This document shows positions 35,298 through 44,120 of a stretch of 64,000 nucleotides of DNA, piece by piece. The DNA comes from Amoebidium appalachense. Its lineage: Eukaryota; Ichthyosporea. Position numbers and translations under genes: made by a program. The notes under the pieces are model-generated. The model saw only the letters and a program-made list of their open reading frames with translations, was not told the DNA's origin and searched no databases. The DNA lies in contig CAVNZM010000019.1 of NCBI GenBank assembly GCA_963693365.1, positions 186,001 through 250,000 on the forward strand, in the 5' to 3' direction. How positions within the stretch are numbered: position 1 is the stretch's first letter; each line of letters starts with the position of its first letter.

Positions 35298-35993
35298 CTA
35301 CTGCTGCTCCGGGCTGTTGATGACCTGACCATCGATCCTGTAGCAATAGACAACCTTGTTTGTTTCGGACACGCGAGGGTGGTCTGGCCAGCGCGTAACT
35401 CTTTTTACTTTGGCAGCTTTGGGTTTTCCCAAAATCTTCCTGAGGGTCATGCCGAAGATTTTTAAACTTGGAGCCGCTGTGGAAGAGAGATTCAGTTTAT
35501 GCCATGAAAGGTATAGCTGGTACAGCCCCGATGATCTCACCAAGCAGCTATCCTTTATAAATGTCATGTCCTCACATCCGTTGGTATGGGAGAGCAAATC
35601 TCTTAAAAATTGCCGTTCTACTTGCTTCCTCTGGGCATTCTTGGGCTTTGTAGTTTCTGATTTGGGGTTTGGACCCCATATATGCTGCAGTGTATCATGT
35701 TCTGCCGTGACGGTGATGTTATGACGCATCATGGTCTCCACAGCTACCTTGTACGTGTCAGCGGAGGCATAGCCATATAGATGGACTCGCGCACGATGGG
35801 TGGGGTAGTGGTCTTTGTATGCAAGTACCTGCCCCATCGCCGATTTCCAATATTGAACCTTCTTTACTTCAATGACTTCTGTGTCCGTCAGCAGGTCGAT
35901 CCTACCGGCGGGAGTATGCACCTCGCTCTTCCCACCCTCCAGTCGCATAAGTCGGTCCCTCACCAAACCTTCGTCACACAGCGTGCTAGCCAT
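35298..35993 (-). CDS. PD-(D/E)XK nuclease fused to D5-type C-terminal domain, copy B
   Basis: 231 residues from ATG 35993; the longer frame upstream translates the repeat and is ignored. Asp33, Glu42, Lys44 and Gln55 form the same core as in copy A (GRIDLLTDTEVIEVKK...WKSAMGQVLAY). From residue ~128 the D5-type C-terminal module follows (FLRDLLSHTNGCEDM ... SGLYQLYLSWHKLN ... LKIFGMTLRKILG). The intact copies differ enough to be old duplicates, while the relic at 31.6 kb is closer to this one. Confidence 0.7.
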   Translation of the reverse strand: MASTLCDEGLVRDRLMRLEGGKSEVHTPAGRIDLLTDTEVIEVKKVQYWKSAMGQVLAYKDHYPTHRARVHLYGYASADTYKVAVETMMRHNITVTAEHDTLQHIWGPNPKSETTKPKNAQRKQVERQFLRDLLSHTNGCEDMTFIKDSCLVRSSGLYQLYLSWHKLNLSSTAAPSLKIFGMTLRKILGKPKAAKVKRVTRWPDHPRVSETNKVVYCYRIDGQVINSPEQQ

Positions 35994-36049
35994 TGTAGTT
36001 GGCGCTAGAAAAAATATACAAGCCACGACACCCGATGCTGTGCATACCA

Positions 36050-36145
36050 GTGAGGGCTTGAGGGGCTGTGGGTGGCTCCCGTGGCACACGTGCCTCGCGG
36101 GCCTCGCGTGCCTCGCATGCCCCTCAGGGCCCCCCAGGCGCCCCC
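36050..36145. repeat. Intergenic GC-rich repeat, copy 4
   Basis: GAGGGGCTGTGGGTGGCTCC then CACACGTGCCTCGCGGGCC and CTCGCATGCCCCTCAGGGCC. The truncated D5 frame at 36124-36624 ends inside this repeat, suggesting the repeat marks the break. Confidence 0.5.
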
Positions 36146-36624
36146 GCAGTGTTGAACGTACGGCTGTGGGTAGACGTGTATCGCTGGTTACGGACACGGG
36201 TCTTGGGGTCGGGGTCGCTGGGGTCGAAAACAATACCACCGTCGTAGACGACCATTTGGCTGCTGTCCAGATGCCATGAGCCCTTGTATGTTTCCACCTT
36301 TTTGCCCGTCGGGTTGTATTTGAACTTGTACTTGGACAGCATGTCGGCCACCTTCTTCTTGGACTTGACCTCATGGACGAATCTCCCATCCTTGAAACGC
36401 TTGAAGAGGTACACACCGTCCGGGCGGGAATAAGCCACTAGTGTACGACAGAACGTGTGGATCTGCTCCTCGGTCCACTCGTAATTCTCGACAATGTCTG
36501 CGTCCAACCAGTTGTTGCGCGTGCCTGTTGTCCGCTCAAACTCTTCGTATGTCGCCAGTTTGCGCTGCTCGTTCTCGGACATGTCCGCGGCGATCTGCAT
36601 GTATAGATCGTCCATGTTGTCCAT
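36124..36624 (-). pseudogene. Truncated N-terminal part of a D5-like helicase
   Basis: 166 residues from ATG 36624. It matches the N-terminal regions of both intact helicases: a WTEEQIHTFCRTLVAYS segment, a charged middle, then VVYDGGIVFDPSDPDPKTR, equal to FDPASPDPRTG and FDPSSPDPRTG. Shortly after this the frame runs into GC-rich repeat copy 4 and stops, so the entire SF3 helicase core is missing. It may still be translated, but not as a helicase. Confidence 0.65.
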
Positions 36625-36699
36625 TGTAGAAAGAATGGGGAGAAAATGAACCCGGGTCTGCTTAAGTACCCCCCCCCCTATAGCTAGCATCTGTTGGTT

Positions 36700-36840
36700 C
36701 CTGAGGGGCTGTGAGGGGCATGCGTGGCTCGCCTGCCTCGTGCTGCCCGTGAGACCACTGTGCCTCCTCTTCCTCCCCGGCCCCATGCCCTGTGTGCCAC
36801 CCCCAGCCACCCCCAGCCCCCCATGCCCCCGCGCAGCGTT
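36700..36840. repeat. Intergenic GC-rich repeat, copy 5
   Basis: Shares GGGGCATGCGTGGCTCGCC and GTGAGACCACTGTGCCTCC with copy 1 at 31.7 kb, and carries GCCACCCCCAGCCACCCCC, the complement of GGTGGCTGGGGGTGGC in copies 2 and 3. Confidence 0.6.
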
Positions 36841-36849
36841 GGGGAATGG

Positions 36850-38301
36850 CTAGGCCTGTTTGATCTTCTCGTGGTCCAACAAAAAAGCGTACGACGTTCC
36901 GGTTGGGGACAGCGCAGGCATCCCAGGTGCAACAGTCAGGTGGTTGTTCCGCACCCCTTTGTTGGGTCCAAGTATCTTGCTGAGCATGGAGCCCATGCTC
37001 TTCACACTGGCGTACGGGATGCTCTTGGTCTTGCCGTTGAGTGAAAGCCACTCCTTGTACAGATGCAGCATCGTGGTGGCTGTAACACGGGCCCCGTTGG
37101 GAAGTTGCTCGATAGACATGCCCTCGGCGCCTGTCGCCATGTCTTTGAGAAACAGGAGTTCATCTGGCTGTGTCATTTCACGCAGTTCGCACCAGAGTTC
37201 GGTCTTGGGTGGAAGCGGAAGAACACGGGGGACATTGGGCATCTTCATGAAGTAGTCACAGACAGCCTGTAGGTTTGCAGGGTCTTCGTAAAATCGTGTA
37301 AAGTTCTGGTAGTAGGCTCTTGGATAGACCACTGGGGTCCCCTGCAAGCACACCCAACGACGGTCCGATTCCTCCACCCGAACGGGCCATTTCTCGTTTG
37401 AAAGCCAGACATAGCGTTCGAAACTCTTCACACACACAGCGTCCTGCCCCTTTCGCTCGATCATGTTCACCTGCTGGGTGATGCGAGCCTTCATCAGGTT
37501 CGCAATTTCCCTGTTACTGCCAAGACCCATTTCGTCGCACACAACCAGTAGCTTGTTCTCCAGATGCGCGTTGAACTTCCCCTCCAAATGCTCTCTGTGT
37601 GTGATATAACCACAATAACAACTGCCAATGATGTTGGCGATGATCTCCCACCAGATGTTTTTCCCTATTCCCTGTATCGATCTCATGAGAATCGCTGTGC
37701 CAGACTTGACTTCAGGATACTGGAAGATGTGTGCGACCCATTGCATCAGATAATGAAAGCTCTCCCGGTCATTGTTGCAAAGCACCTCAAAGGCGTGGCG
37801 TTCGAACAGGGAGACAGAACCTGACTGCCAAGAAACGTTCTCGGGTTGGTGGGGTAGCGCCAATCCCTTGAACATGTTGTATGCCCGGCAACGTTGGACA
37901 AGGTATGCTGGCTTCGTGTTTCCAGTGCGTGGGTCTGGGGATGACGGGTCAAAAACAAAACAGGTGTAGTATGGAAAGCAAGGTGTTTTCAACACGTTTG
38001 CACCGTTGTACGTATCCTGTTTGCCGTTTGCATGCGGAACAAGCTGAAATAGAAAGGCTCCCAAAAACTCTTGGAGTGCAGCCTTTGTCTTGCGATGGTG
38101 TTTGTACAGGTTCGTGTCCTGGTCAAAAATCTTGACCAGATAGGCACCTTCCCTGCTGACATATGCGATGTTTGGGCTTAAAAAGGCAAACACCTCATCC
38201 AAAGTCCAATTTGCGCGTTGAACACATGTGTGGGGGTCAAACAACATGCTATGGTCAACCGAAAGGTCTTCGAATGCATCATAAGATGGTGGAACACTCA
38301 T
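36850..38301 (-). CDS. D5-like SF3 helicase (DUF5906 type), copy 2
   Basis: 483 residues from ATG 38301, chosen because it lies 40 nt downstream of the TATA box. Walker A reads IQGIGKN, Walker B LLVVCDE, motif C YVWLSNE, followed by ESDRRWVC. The N-terminal FDPSSPDPRTG and the C-terminal FLKDMATG ... YKEWLSLNG ... GSMLSKILG match copy 1. Overall similarity to copy 1 is clear but far from identical, and its base composition is less GC-rich. Two helicases of one family in 11 kb suggests old duplication or separate acquisition. Confidence 0.85.
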   Translation of the reverse strand: MSVPPSYDAFEDLSVDHSMLFDPHTCVQRANWTLDEVFAFLSPNIAYVSREGAYLVKIFDQDTNLYKHHRKTKAALQEFLGAFLFQLVPHANGKQDTYNGANVLKTPCFPYYTCFVFDPSSPDPRTGNTKPAYLVQRCRAYNMFKGLALPHQPENVSWQSGSVSLFERHAFEVLCNNDRESFHYLMQWVAHIFQYPEVKSGTAILMRSIQGIGKNIWWEIIANIIGSCYCGYITHREHLEGKFNAHLENKLLVVCDEMGLGSNREIANLMKARITQQVNMIERKGQDAVCVKSFERYVWLSNEKWPVRVEESDRRWVCLQGTPVVYPRAYYQNFTRFYEDPANLQAVCDYFMKMPNVPRVLPLPPKTELWCELREMTQPDELLFLKDMATGAEGMSIEQLPNGARVTATTMLHLYKEWLSLNGKTKSIPYASVKSMGSMLSKILGPNKGVRNNHLTVAPGMPALSPTGTSYAFLLDHEKIKQA

Positions 38302-38340
38302 GATGCTTACAGTAGACTGAAGAAAAAAAAGCATGCATGC

Positions 38341-38352
38341 TCCTTTTATACC
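38341..38352 (-). promoter_or_regulatory. TATA box (GGGTATAAAAGG)
   Basis: GGGTATAAAAGG on the minus strand, 40 nt before the helicase copy 2 ATG at 38301. Confidence 0.8.
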
Positions 38353-38512
38353 CTGTTGAAGAGTTAAAGCTGTTGAAGCTGTTGAAGGGGGGTTGTTTAA
38401 AATAGAAGTGTGACGGGCTGTGTGTGTGTGTGGGGTGATCTCGCGGACCTCAACGGTTCAACGGCTTCAACAACAACCCATCATAGTGCCCCGCCCCCCC
38501 CCCCCCCCCCCC

Positions 38513-38767
38513 CTACCACCTGTACACCAGCACGCCGGCCAGCAGCACGAGCAGCACCATGCATGCAAGCGCTATGCCCCTCCACATCGAAGCGCTCTTG
38601 AGCTGTGCATCATGGTCGTCCAATGAAGTGCCCATGTAGAGCATGAAGCGCGTGCTGTTGTCGATGGTCAGGTGGTACTCGTGCGGGTCGGCGGCAATGT
38701 CATCCCTGCGCACCCACGAGTTACTCGGGTTGTCAAATCTCAGGTTTGCAATGTTCGGAGAAGTCAT
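38513..38767 (-). CDS. Small tail-anchored membrane protein
   Basis: 84 residues from ATG 38767 (MTSPNIANL). A polar N-terminal domain of ~60 residues is followed by one hydrophobic segment (IALACMVLLVLLAGVLV) and three last residues, YRW. This is a typical tail anchor. A run of C at 38495-38512 follows the stop. Similar in design to the protein at 2598-2855. Function unknown. Confidence 0.55.
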   Translation of the reverse strand: MTSPNIANLRFDNPSNSWVRRDDIAADPHEYHLTIDNSTRFMLYMGTSLDDHDAQLKSASMWRGIALACMVLLVLLAGVLVYRW

Positions 38768-38841
38768 ACCTTCCGAAGAGATAGTTTGGAGCGCCCCCTC
38801 CCCAGCAACTCGGGGAGCACACACAGAGATTATGCATCGCA

Positions 38842-39254
38842 GTGCTAATGGAACCTAAAAACCGCTGGGACGTAGGGCGCGCCAAGACGGAGGACGCATT
38901 GCTCTTCGAGACCCTTGTCAAAGAACCGCCCCTGACCAAACCTCGGACCCTGCTCGAGTCCGCCTACCGTGCCGGAGTGTCACACGGCGCGCCCAGCACC
39001 ATGGCGCCCGGCGGTGCAACCACCGAGGACCTGAGCACAGCACTTGAAGATTGGGGTGAGCGCTGGCTTGACTATTTTTTCAAAGAGGTCGGCCACGTGG
39101 TGGAGGCAGCAGGGCTGCCGCTGCGCGAGGGTGTCTTTGACAGAGCCTACGGGCGCAACCGCAACCAGGAGTTCGAGGGGTGGGTGCGGACCTTGATGAG
39201 TGGAACGAGGGGACCCCCTGGAGCAACGCGGGCAACGTGGGGCATGCCTTATAG
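38842..39254 (+). CDS. Paralogue of the 29.2 kb protein's C-terminal module, frameshifted near its end
   Basis: From an ATG at 38842 or 38848 the protein follows the C-terminal half of the 29174-30022 protein: LLFETLV, ESAYRAGVSHGAP, APGG, VVEAAGLPLREG, AYGRNRNQEF. At about 39180, in a G-rich run, the sense moves one frame over and ends with TPW-NAGNVGHAL at a stop in 39252-39254, matching TPWNQVGDIGHAL in the paralogue. The change of frame is probably an indel. Function unknown. Confidence 0.5.
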
Positions 39255-39376
39255 CAAAAAATCTTAAACAGTTTCGGGGTGAATATATAATGTAAATCCA
39301 ACGATCCAAATAATGGTTTTGCAACTTCACATCGGGGTGAATATACAATGTAAATCAAACAACAGAAATAAAAATA

Positions 39377-39559
39377 TCAATGTGCTTGGCGCTTTACTCG
39401 CACACTCTGTCGGAGCACCAGTCTCCGGTATTTTGGCATGAACTCGTCTGCATACACGTACTTCCTTGCACGTCTGTGACCCCTCTTTTTGGACCGACCT
39501 CTTCGTTTTGACATGACGTTCACCCAAAAATTGTGGGCAACCTCTCCTAGTGAAACCAT
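39377..39559 (-). CDS. Small basic protein (possible)
   Basis: 60 residues from ATG 39559. A central SKRRGRSKKRGHRRARK stretch is strongly basic, and the end is also rich in Arg and Lys. It resembles the small basic proteins at 3.9 and 22.0 kb in size and composition. No promoter word is evident. It may be a nucleic-acid-binding protein. Confidence 0.35.
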   Translation of the reverse strand: MVSLGEVAHNFWVNVMSKRRGRSKKRGHRRARKYVYADEFMPKYRRLVLRQSVRVKRQAH

Positions 39560-39860
39560 TTCCTCCTCTTGCACCCAGCCGCGCACAGGTTGCTGGTCCA
39601 CGCACCCTCCTCGAGCTCGAGGGACACCTTGCGCCACCCGGATTCTGCGCGCTTGATCTCGCACGCCACCACAATGTCTCCCGGTCGCACACCTGCGGTC
39701 CACATGCTTGTGCAACAGCGCACGCTCAGCACCTCACACTCCGATTCGGGCCCACGTACACACACGCCGAAACACGCAAGCGCGCACTCGTGGTCATGCA
39801 GCGCCTCGAGAACTGGCACCTTGCGAATGAGTGTGCGCCGACGCAGGCGGGGACTCTGGA

Positions 39861-39872
39861 GGGTATAAAAGC
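39861..39872 (+). promoter_or_regulatory. TATA box (GGGTATAAAAGC)
   Basis: GGGTATAAAAGC on the plus strand, about 55 nt upstream of ATG 39923. Confidence 0.75.
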
Positions 39873-39922
39873 GTGTGTCTGACACGGGGAGCTGCCAGTC
39901 TGAATCTGCACCAGAACCGACC

Positions 39923-40441
39923 ATGGCTTTTGAGCAGGACCTGAAGCTATTTGTCAATCGGCTGTCGCTGCTTGTATCCAACATGACGTTCGACTCGAAC
40001 GGCGCCGGGAGGGTGGCAAGCCGGCCGCTACAGCTCCACGCAAGACTCGGCAAGGGCGACACGATGCTGTCGGACACGATGCTGCCGCTGCAGTCGGTGG
40101 AAACGTCGAACAGGACTGGACTCAACCACCTGGTGTTTTCGACGTGTCCACTGGAGGGGGCCGGGGATGCGGTGACCATCGACCTGGATTGGGGCAAGTC
40201 GTTTCGGCTGACCTGGGAGCGCTGGGACACCACGCTGTCGCTGCTGCCACCGAGGGATCCGACGGAGGAGGAGGGCATGAGCGAGGGACGAGCTGTCCCC
40301 ATGGAGGCAAAGAGAAAACGAACAACCCTTCTGCGAATCGACTTTTTGAAGGACTTCCTTTGGCATGACATGGGGTGCGACATTCTGTCGCTGCAGTTAT
40401 ATGAATCAGTACAGAAAAATAGGCGGCAGTGTAGAGAATAA
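39923..40441 (+). CDS. Protein of unknown function with TATA promoter
   Basis: 172 residues. ATG 39923 is chosen for its position after the TATA box and its good ATG context (ACCATGG). The N-terminal ~110 residues look beta-rich (RLSLLVSNMTF ... VTIDLDW ... FRLTW), followed by an acidic linker (EEEG), a basic patch (KRKRTT) and a short helix. No family is recognised. Confidence 0.6.
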   Translation: MAFEQDLKLFVNRLSLLVSNMTFDSNGAGRVASRPLQLHARLGKGDTMLSDTMLPLQSVETSNRTGLNHLVFSTCPLEGAGDAVTIDLDWGKSFRLTWERWDTTLSLLPPRDPTEEEGMSEGRAVPMEAKRKRTTLLRIDFLKDFLWHDMGCDILSLQLYESVQKNRRQCRE

Positions 40442-41031
40442 TGCAGGTATCGCGCAGTGCGTGTGTGTGTGCGACTGCGGGGGCCCCGGATGGTGCAGCA
40501 CGCGTATATAAGCAGGGCCACACCCAACGTGTCGTCCGAGCGCATGCTTGTGTGTGCGCACACAAATTTGATTAAAAAGACCACACGCGACCCAAAGACC
40601 ACCCCGGGTCAGACCAAGGACCCCCCCCCCCCCCCCCAAAACCAGCACACCCGGCTCCGCCCACTCGGCCGTCACCCCCAACGGAGGTAACTAAAAAAGC
40701 CAACGTTTTCCTTTGCCCTGAGTAATTCAAGTTACTCTGAGCATAAAATTAATGGTTTTTTATTTGTTTCATGAGTAACAATATCTTACTCAGGGTACTC
40801 ATTCTGAGTAACACAGACAAGTTTCCCCCACTAGATGTTACTCACCCAAATATGGTAAAGGTTTCCTTTTTAGGTATAAAAATATGCAATTGTCATATAG
40901 TGAGTAGGATGAGTAGAATGAGTACGTACTCATCTACTGTGGGCTACGGGTATACCTAAATCTCAATCCAAAAGGAAATTGGAACACCCGGGGGAGACCA
41001 GATGAGTAGGTACTCAAGCTACTCATCCTAC
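40442..41031. other. AT-richer non-coding region with GAGTA/TACTC inverted words
   Basis: No convincing gene. A plus-strand TATATAAG occurs at 40504-40512 and a C run at 40621-40637. From about 40720 to 41035 the words GAGTA and TACTC recur many times in both orientations, including the palindromes GAGTAGGTACTC and GTACGTAC and the run TACTCATCCTACTCACC. The composition is clearly less GC-rich than the flanking genes. It may be a regulatory or replication region or inserted foreign DNA. Confidence 0.4.
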
Positions 41032-41315
41032 TCACCCCATCAAAATGGCCTCAAAATTTAGGTGGTACCCCTTACACCTCCCCTGGACACACAAACTCAT
41101 TCCATTAACTTTGTCCCCGAAAAGCTTCGAGAGGCATTCGCCCACTTGTCGCAGGCTGGCTGTCTGCGGGTTCTTGCCGTTTAAGCGCATCCACTCTTGA
41201 AGATGAAGGTGGACTCGGTTGCTGTCACAAACTTTCGGTCGGTGAGGGCCATTCTTTCCAGTGTCCTCCCCATGACAACATCCTTCAAAAAGGACAGACA
41301 GTCAGATCGGGAAAA
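41032..41315 (-). pseudogene. Decayed D5 C-terminal domain
   Basis: On the minus strand an open stretch begins SFLKDVV-G, changes frame, and continues HLHLQEWMRLNGKN ... LRQVGECLSKLFGDKV to a stop at 41032-41034. The order of motifs (FLKD, EW-LNGK, then the G--LSK-FG helix) matches the C-terminal domain of the two D5 helicases, notably YKEWLSLNGK and GSMLSKILG of copy 2. No helicase core precedes it. The missing N-terminus and the frameshift mark it as a relic. Confidence 0.65.
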
Positions 41316-41336
41316 CGATGTTCAGACGTCTCCTTA

Positions 41337-41960
41337 GGATGGTGCAGACGTGTACTTAAAGGGTGGGGCTGTGCAGACGTGTACTTAAAGGGTGGGGCTG
41401 TGCAGACGTGTACTTAGGATGGTGTAGAGGTACTTAGGGCTGTGCAGACGTGTACTTAGGATGGTGTAGAGGTACTTAGGGTGGTGCAGACGTGTACTTA
41501 GGGTGGTGCAGACGTGTACTTAGGGTGGTGCAGACGTGTACTTAGGGTGGTGCAGACGTGTACTTAGGGTGGTGCAGACGTGTACTTAGGGTGGTGCAGA
41601 GGTGTACTTAGGGTGGTGCAGACGTGTACTTAGGGTGGTGCAGACGTGTACTTAGGGTGGTGCAGACGTGTACTTAGGGTGGTGCAGAGGTGTACTTAGG
41701 GTGGTGCAGACGTGTACTTAGGGTGGTGCAGAGGTGTACTTAGGGTGGTGCAGACGTGTACTTAGGGTGGTGCAGACGTGTACTTAGGGTGGTGCAGAGT
41801 GTACTTAGGGTGGGGCTGTGCACGAAGTGTACTTAGGGTGGTGCAGACGTGTACTTAGGGTGGGGCTGTGCACCACAGTGTACTTAGGGTGGTGCAGACG
41901 TGTACTTAGGGTGGGGCTGTGCACCACAGTGTACTTAGGGTGGTGCAGAGTGTACTTAGG
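41337..41960. repeat. 22-bp tandem repeat array (GTGCAGACGTGTACTTAGGG type)
   Basis: About 25 units, mostly 22 bp, of the consensus GGTGCAGACGTGTACTTAGG plus GT. Both ends carry longer variants containing GGGTGGGGCTGTGCA. The unit contains the near-palindrome ACGTGTAC. Frames through it are artefacts of the repeat. It sits beside the D5 relic and the AT-richer region. Confidence 0.85.
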
Positions 41961-42365
41961 TGGGTGTCTTGTGGTGAAAGTAAAGTTTATGGCATACAGG
42001 CAGATGTGTGCTTTAAGCCTTAGGGAACTGTGGGCAGACATGTCAACACTTGGGCCTATGGGTAGACGTGTACACACTTAGTGTATTTGTTTGTGTCTCT
42101 CATGGTTATTTTATAGCATGAAGCACTGCAAAAAATGGTGTATGTTTCCGTGGTCCACGTACACAGAATCCTTTAATATGAACACAAGTGATTGTATAGA
42201 AAAAGAGTAAGTACGTACATGATAGTCTAGTCAGATTACAAAGAACAAATCAACTTGGACCGAGTATATTCAAATACAAACTAAAAGAGAAAAGAAACAA
42301 ATAAATCAAGACCGATCAATTCAAATACAAATCAAAAGAGAATGCCACTTAGTCGACCAATCAAA
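41961..42365. other. Non-coding stretch between the tandem array and the coiled-coil gene
   Basis: No gene is recognised. It is AT-rich, with ATAAA and AAATACAA words, and provides the 3' flank of the minus-strand gene ending at 42366. Confidence 0.4.
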
Positions 42366-43551
42366 TCAGTACATCTCATGCTCATACTGGTCAAACTCTT
42401 CCTGGTCAAGATCAATGAGGGGAATTTCTTCAGTTTGTTTATGTTTGGGTTCAGGTTTGCGGTCATACACGACCGACTCACGATCAGACGCAGATTCGTC
42501 ATCTGTCATATCATCGAGTACCTGATTTGCCCGTCGTTTGAGCCGCTTGGGGTTGAATGCTTCATCTGAGTCCCAATCACATTGATCATGGACGCGTTTG
42601 GCGGGTGAGGCAGGTGAAGAGACAGACTCATTACCACCTGTGTATGCCTTCAAGTTCTTCTCCCGTCGCAGAATCTTCCTTCGGATGCTTTTTATGGTGT
42701 TTTGGGCTGCACACACAGCAGCAATGGCCAGGCCCTCCGCCATTTCATCTTCAGCCGCCTTTGCCTCTTTGACACGCTCTCGAGCATTCTGGAGCTCCCC
42801 CCTCACACTAGTTAGCTGTGCATCGAGGTCCATCGTATGGTCATGCAACGAAGTCTCAGGTGTTTTGGTGTGCTTGGGCCTGGGCTTAGCGGCAGGGGTG
42901 GTCTTGGCAGGAGTGGTCTTGGTGGTAGGGGTGGTCTTGGCAGGAGTGGTCTTGGTGGTAGGGGTGGTCTTGGCAGGAGTGGTCTTGGTGGTAGGGGTGG
43001 TCTTGGCAGGAGTGGTCTTGGCGGCAGGGGTGGGGGCAGTCACAGGGGCGGTCTTTGCGACAGGGGTGGGGGCAGTCACAGGGGGTGGTCTTTGCGGCAG
43101 GGGTGGGGGCAGTCACAGGGGCGGTCTTTGCGACAGGGGTGGGGGCAGTCACAGTGGTGGTGTTGGCGGCAGGGGTGGGGTCAGCAGTCACAGTGGTGGT
43201 GTTGGCGGCAATGGTAGTCTTGCGAGGGCCACTGAAAATGTAGTTTTCATAGGCCACCTGGCCATCCCGACGGGGTGCTGCAGCCCGTTGCAGGCTGGCA
43301 AGCTCGGCCTGCAGGGTCTTGATCTGCTCTTCGGCTGCCCTCAGTCGTGCCTCTACATCAGAGGGCTGGGGTTGGGGGGGTCGGGGGGTACGCGCAGCAT
43401 TCTCATTGGTCACTTGACTGCGGAGGCTGGTGAGGTCGGTGCGGAGGCTGGTGACGTCGGTGTGCAGGGCCGTTAAGCGAGACGAATGGTCCGTGTACAG
43501 AAAATCAAAGCGCTTCTGCAGCTGTTGAAGCTCCTCTTTCCAAGAATCCAT
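42366..43551 (-). CDS. Coiled-coil protein with Pro/Thr/Lys repeat linker, frameshifted
   Basis: From ATG 43551 an N-terminal coiled coil (~1-90, LQQLQKRFDFLY then DVEARLRAAEEQIKTLQAEL) leads into repeats of the types PTPAAKT-PVTA and PAKTTPTTKTT. The frame changes once near 43080, in a GGGGG run inside the repeats. The last ~150 residues contain another helix, KRLKRR and an acidic end (DLDQEEFDQYEHEMY). It resembles a tethering or scaffold protein. The repeat linker is encoded by imperfect 15-60 bp DNA repeats at ~42890-43215. Confidence 0.65.
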
Positions 43552-43620
43552 GTTTCGTGTGAGTGTTTGAAAAACAAGTTTGTTGTGTGTCGCCTTTTAC
43601 TATTGAGTGTCAGTGTTGAA

Positions 43621-44120
43621 NNNNNNNNNNNNNNNNNNNNNNNNNNNNNNNNNNNNNNNNNNNNNNNNNNNNNNNNNNNNNNNNNNNNNNNNNNNNNNNN
43701 NNNNNNNNNNNNNNNNNNNNNNNNNNNNNNNNNNNNNNNNNNNNNNNNNNNNNNNNNNNNNNNNNNNNNNNNNNNNNNNNNNNNNNNNNNNNNNNNNNNN
43801 NNNNNNNNNNNNNNNNNNNNNNNNNNNNNNNNNNNNNNNNNNNNNNNNNNNNNNNNNNNNNNNNNNNNNNNNNNNNNNNNNNNNNNNNNNNNNNNNNNNN
43901 NNNNNNNNNNNNNNNNNNNNNNNNNNNNNNNNNNNNNNNNNNNNNNNNNNNNNNNNNNNNNNNNNNNNNNNNNNNNNNNNNNNNNNNNNNNNNNNNNNNN
44001 NNNNNNNNNNNNNNNNNNNNNNNNNNNNNNNNNNNNNNNNNNNNNNNNNNNNNNNNNNNNNNNNNNNNNNNNNNNNNNNNNNNNNNNNNNNNNNNNNNNN
44101 NNNNNNNNNNNNNNNNNNNN
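43621..44120. other. Assembly gap of exactly 500 N
   Basis: 500 consecutive N. A round number of this kind is a scaffolding placeholder, so true length and content are unknown. It removes the 3' end of the F-box-like gene. Confidence 0.95.

Noticed and set aside
39547-39925. Minus-strand frame of ~125 residues ending CKRRKWFH
   Set aside because: It is antisense to the TATA box and start of the better supported gene at 39923, has no promoter of its own and no recognised domain. It could be real but is not supported enough to list.
40543-40730. Plus-strand frame after a TATA box at 40504
   Set aside because: The protein is mainly a poly-Pro run from a C tract and has no conserved features; the TATA box is noted instead.
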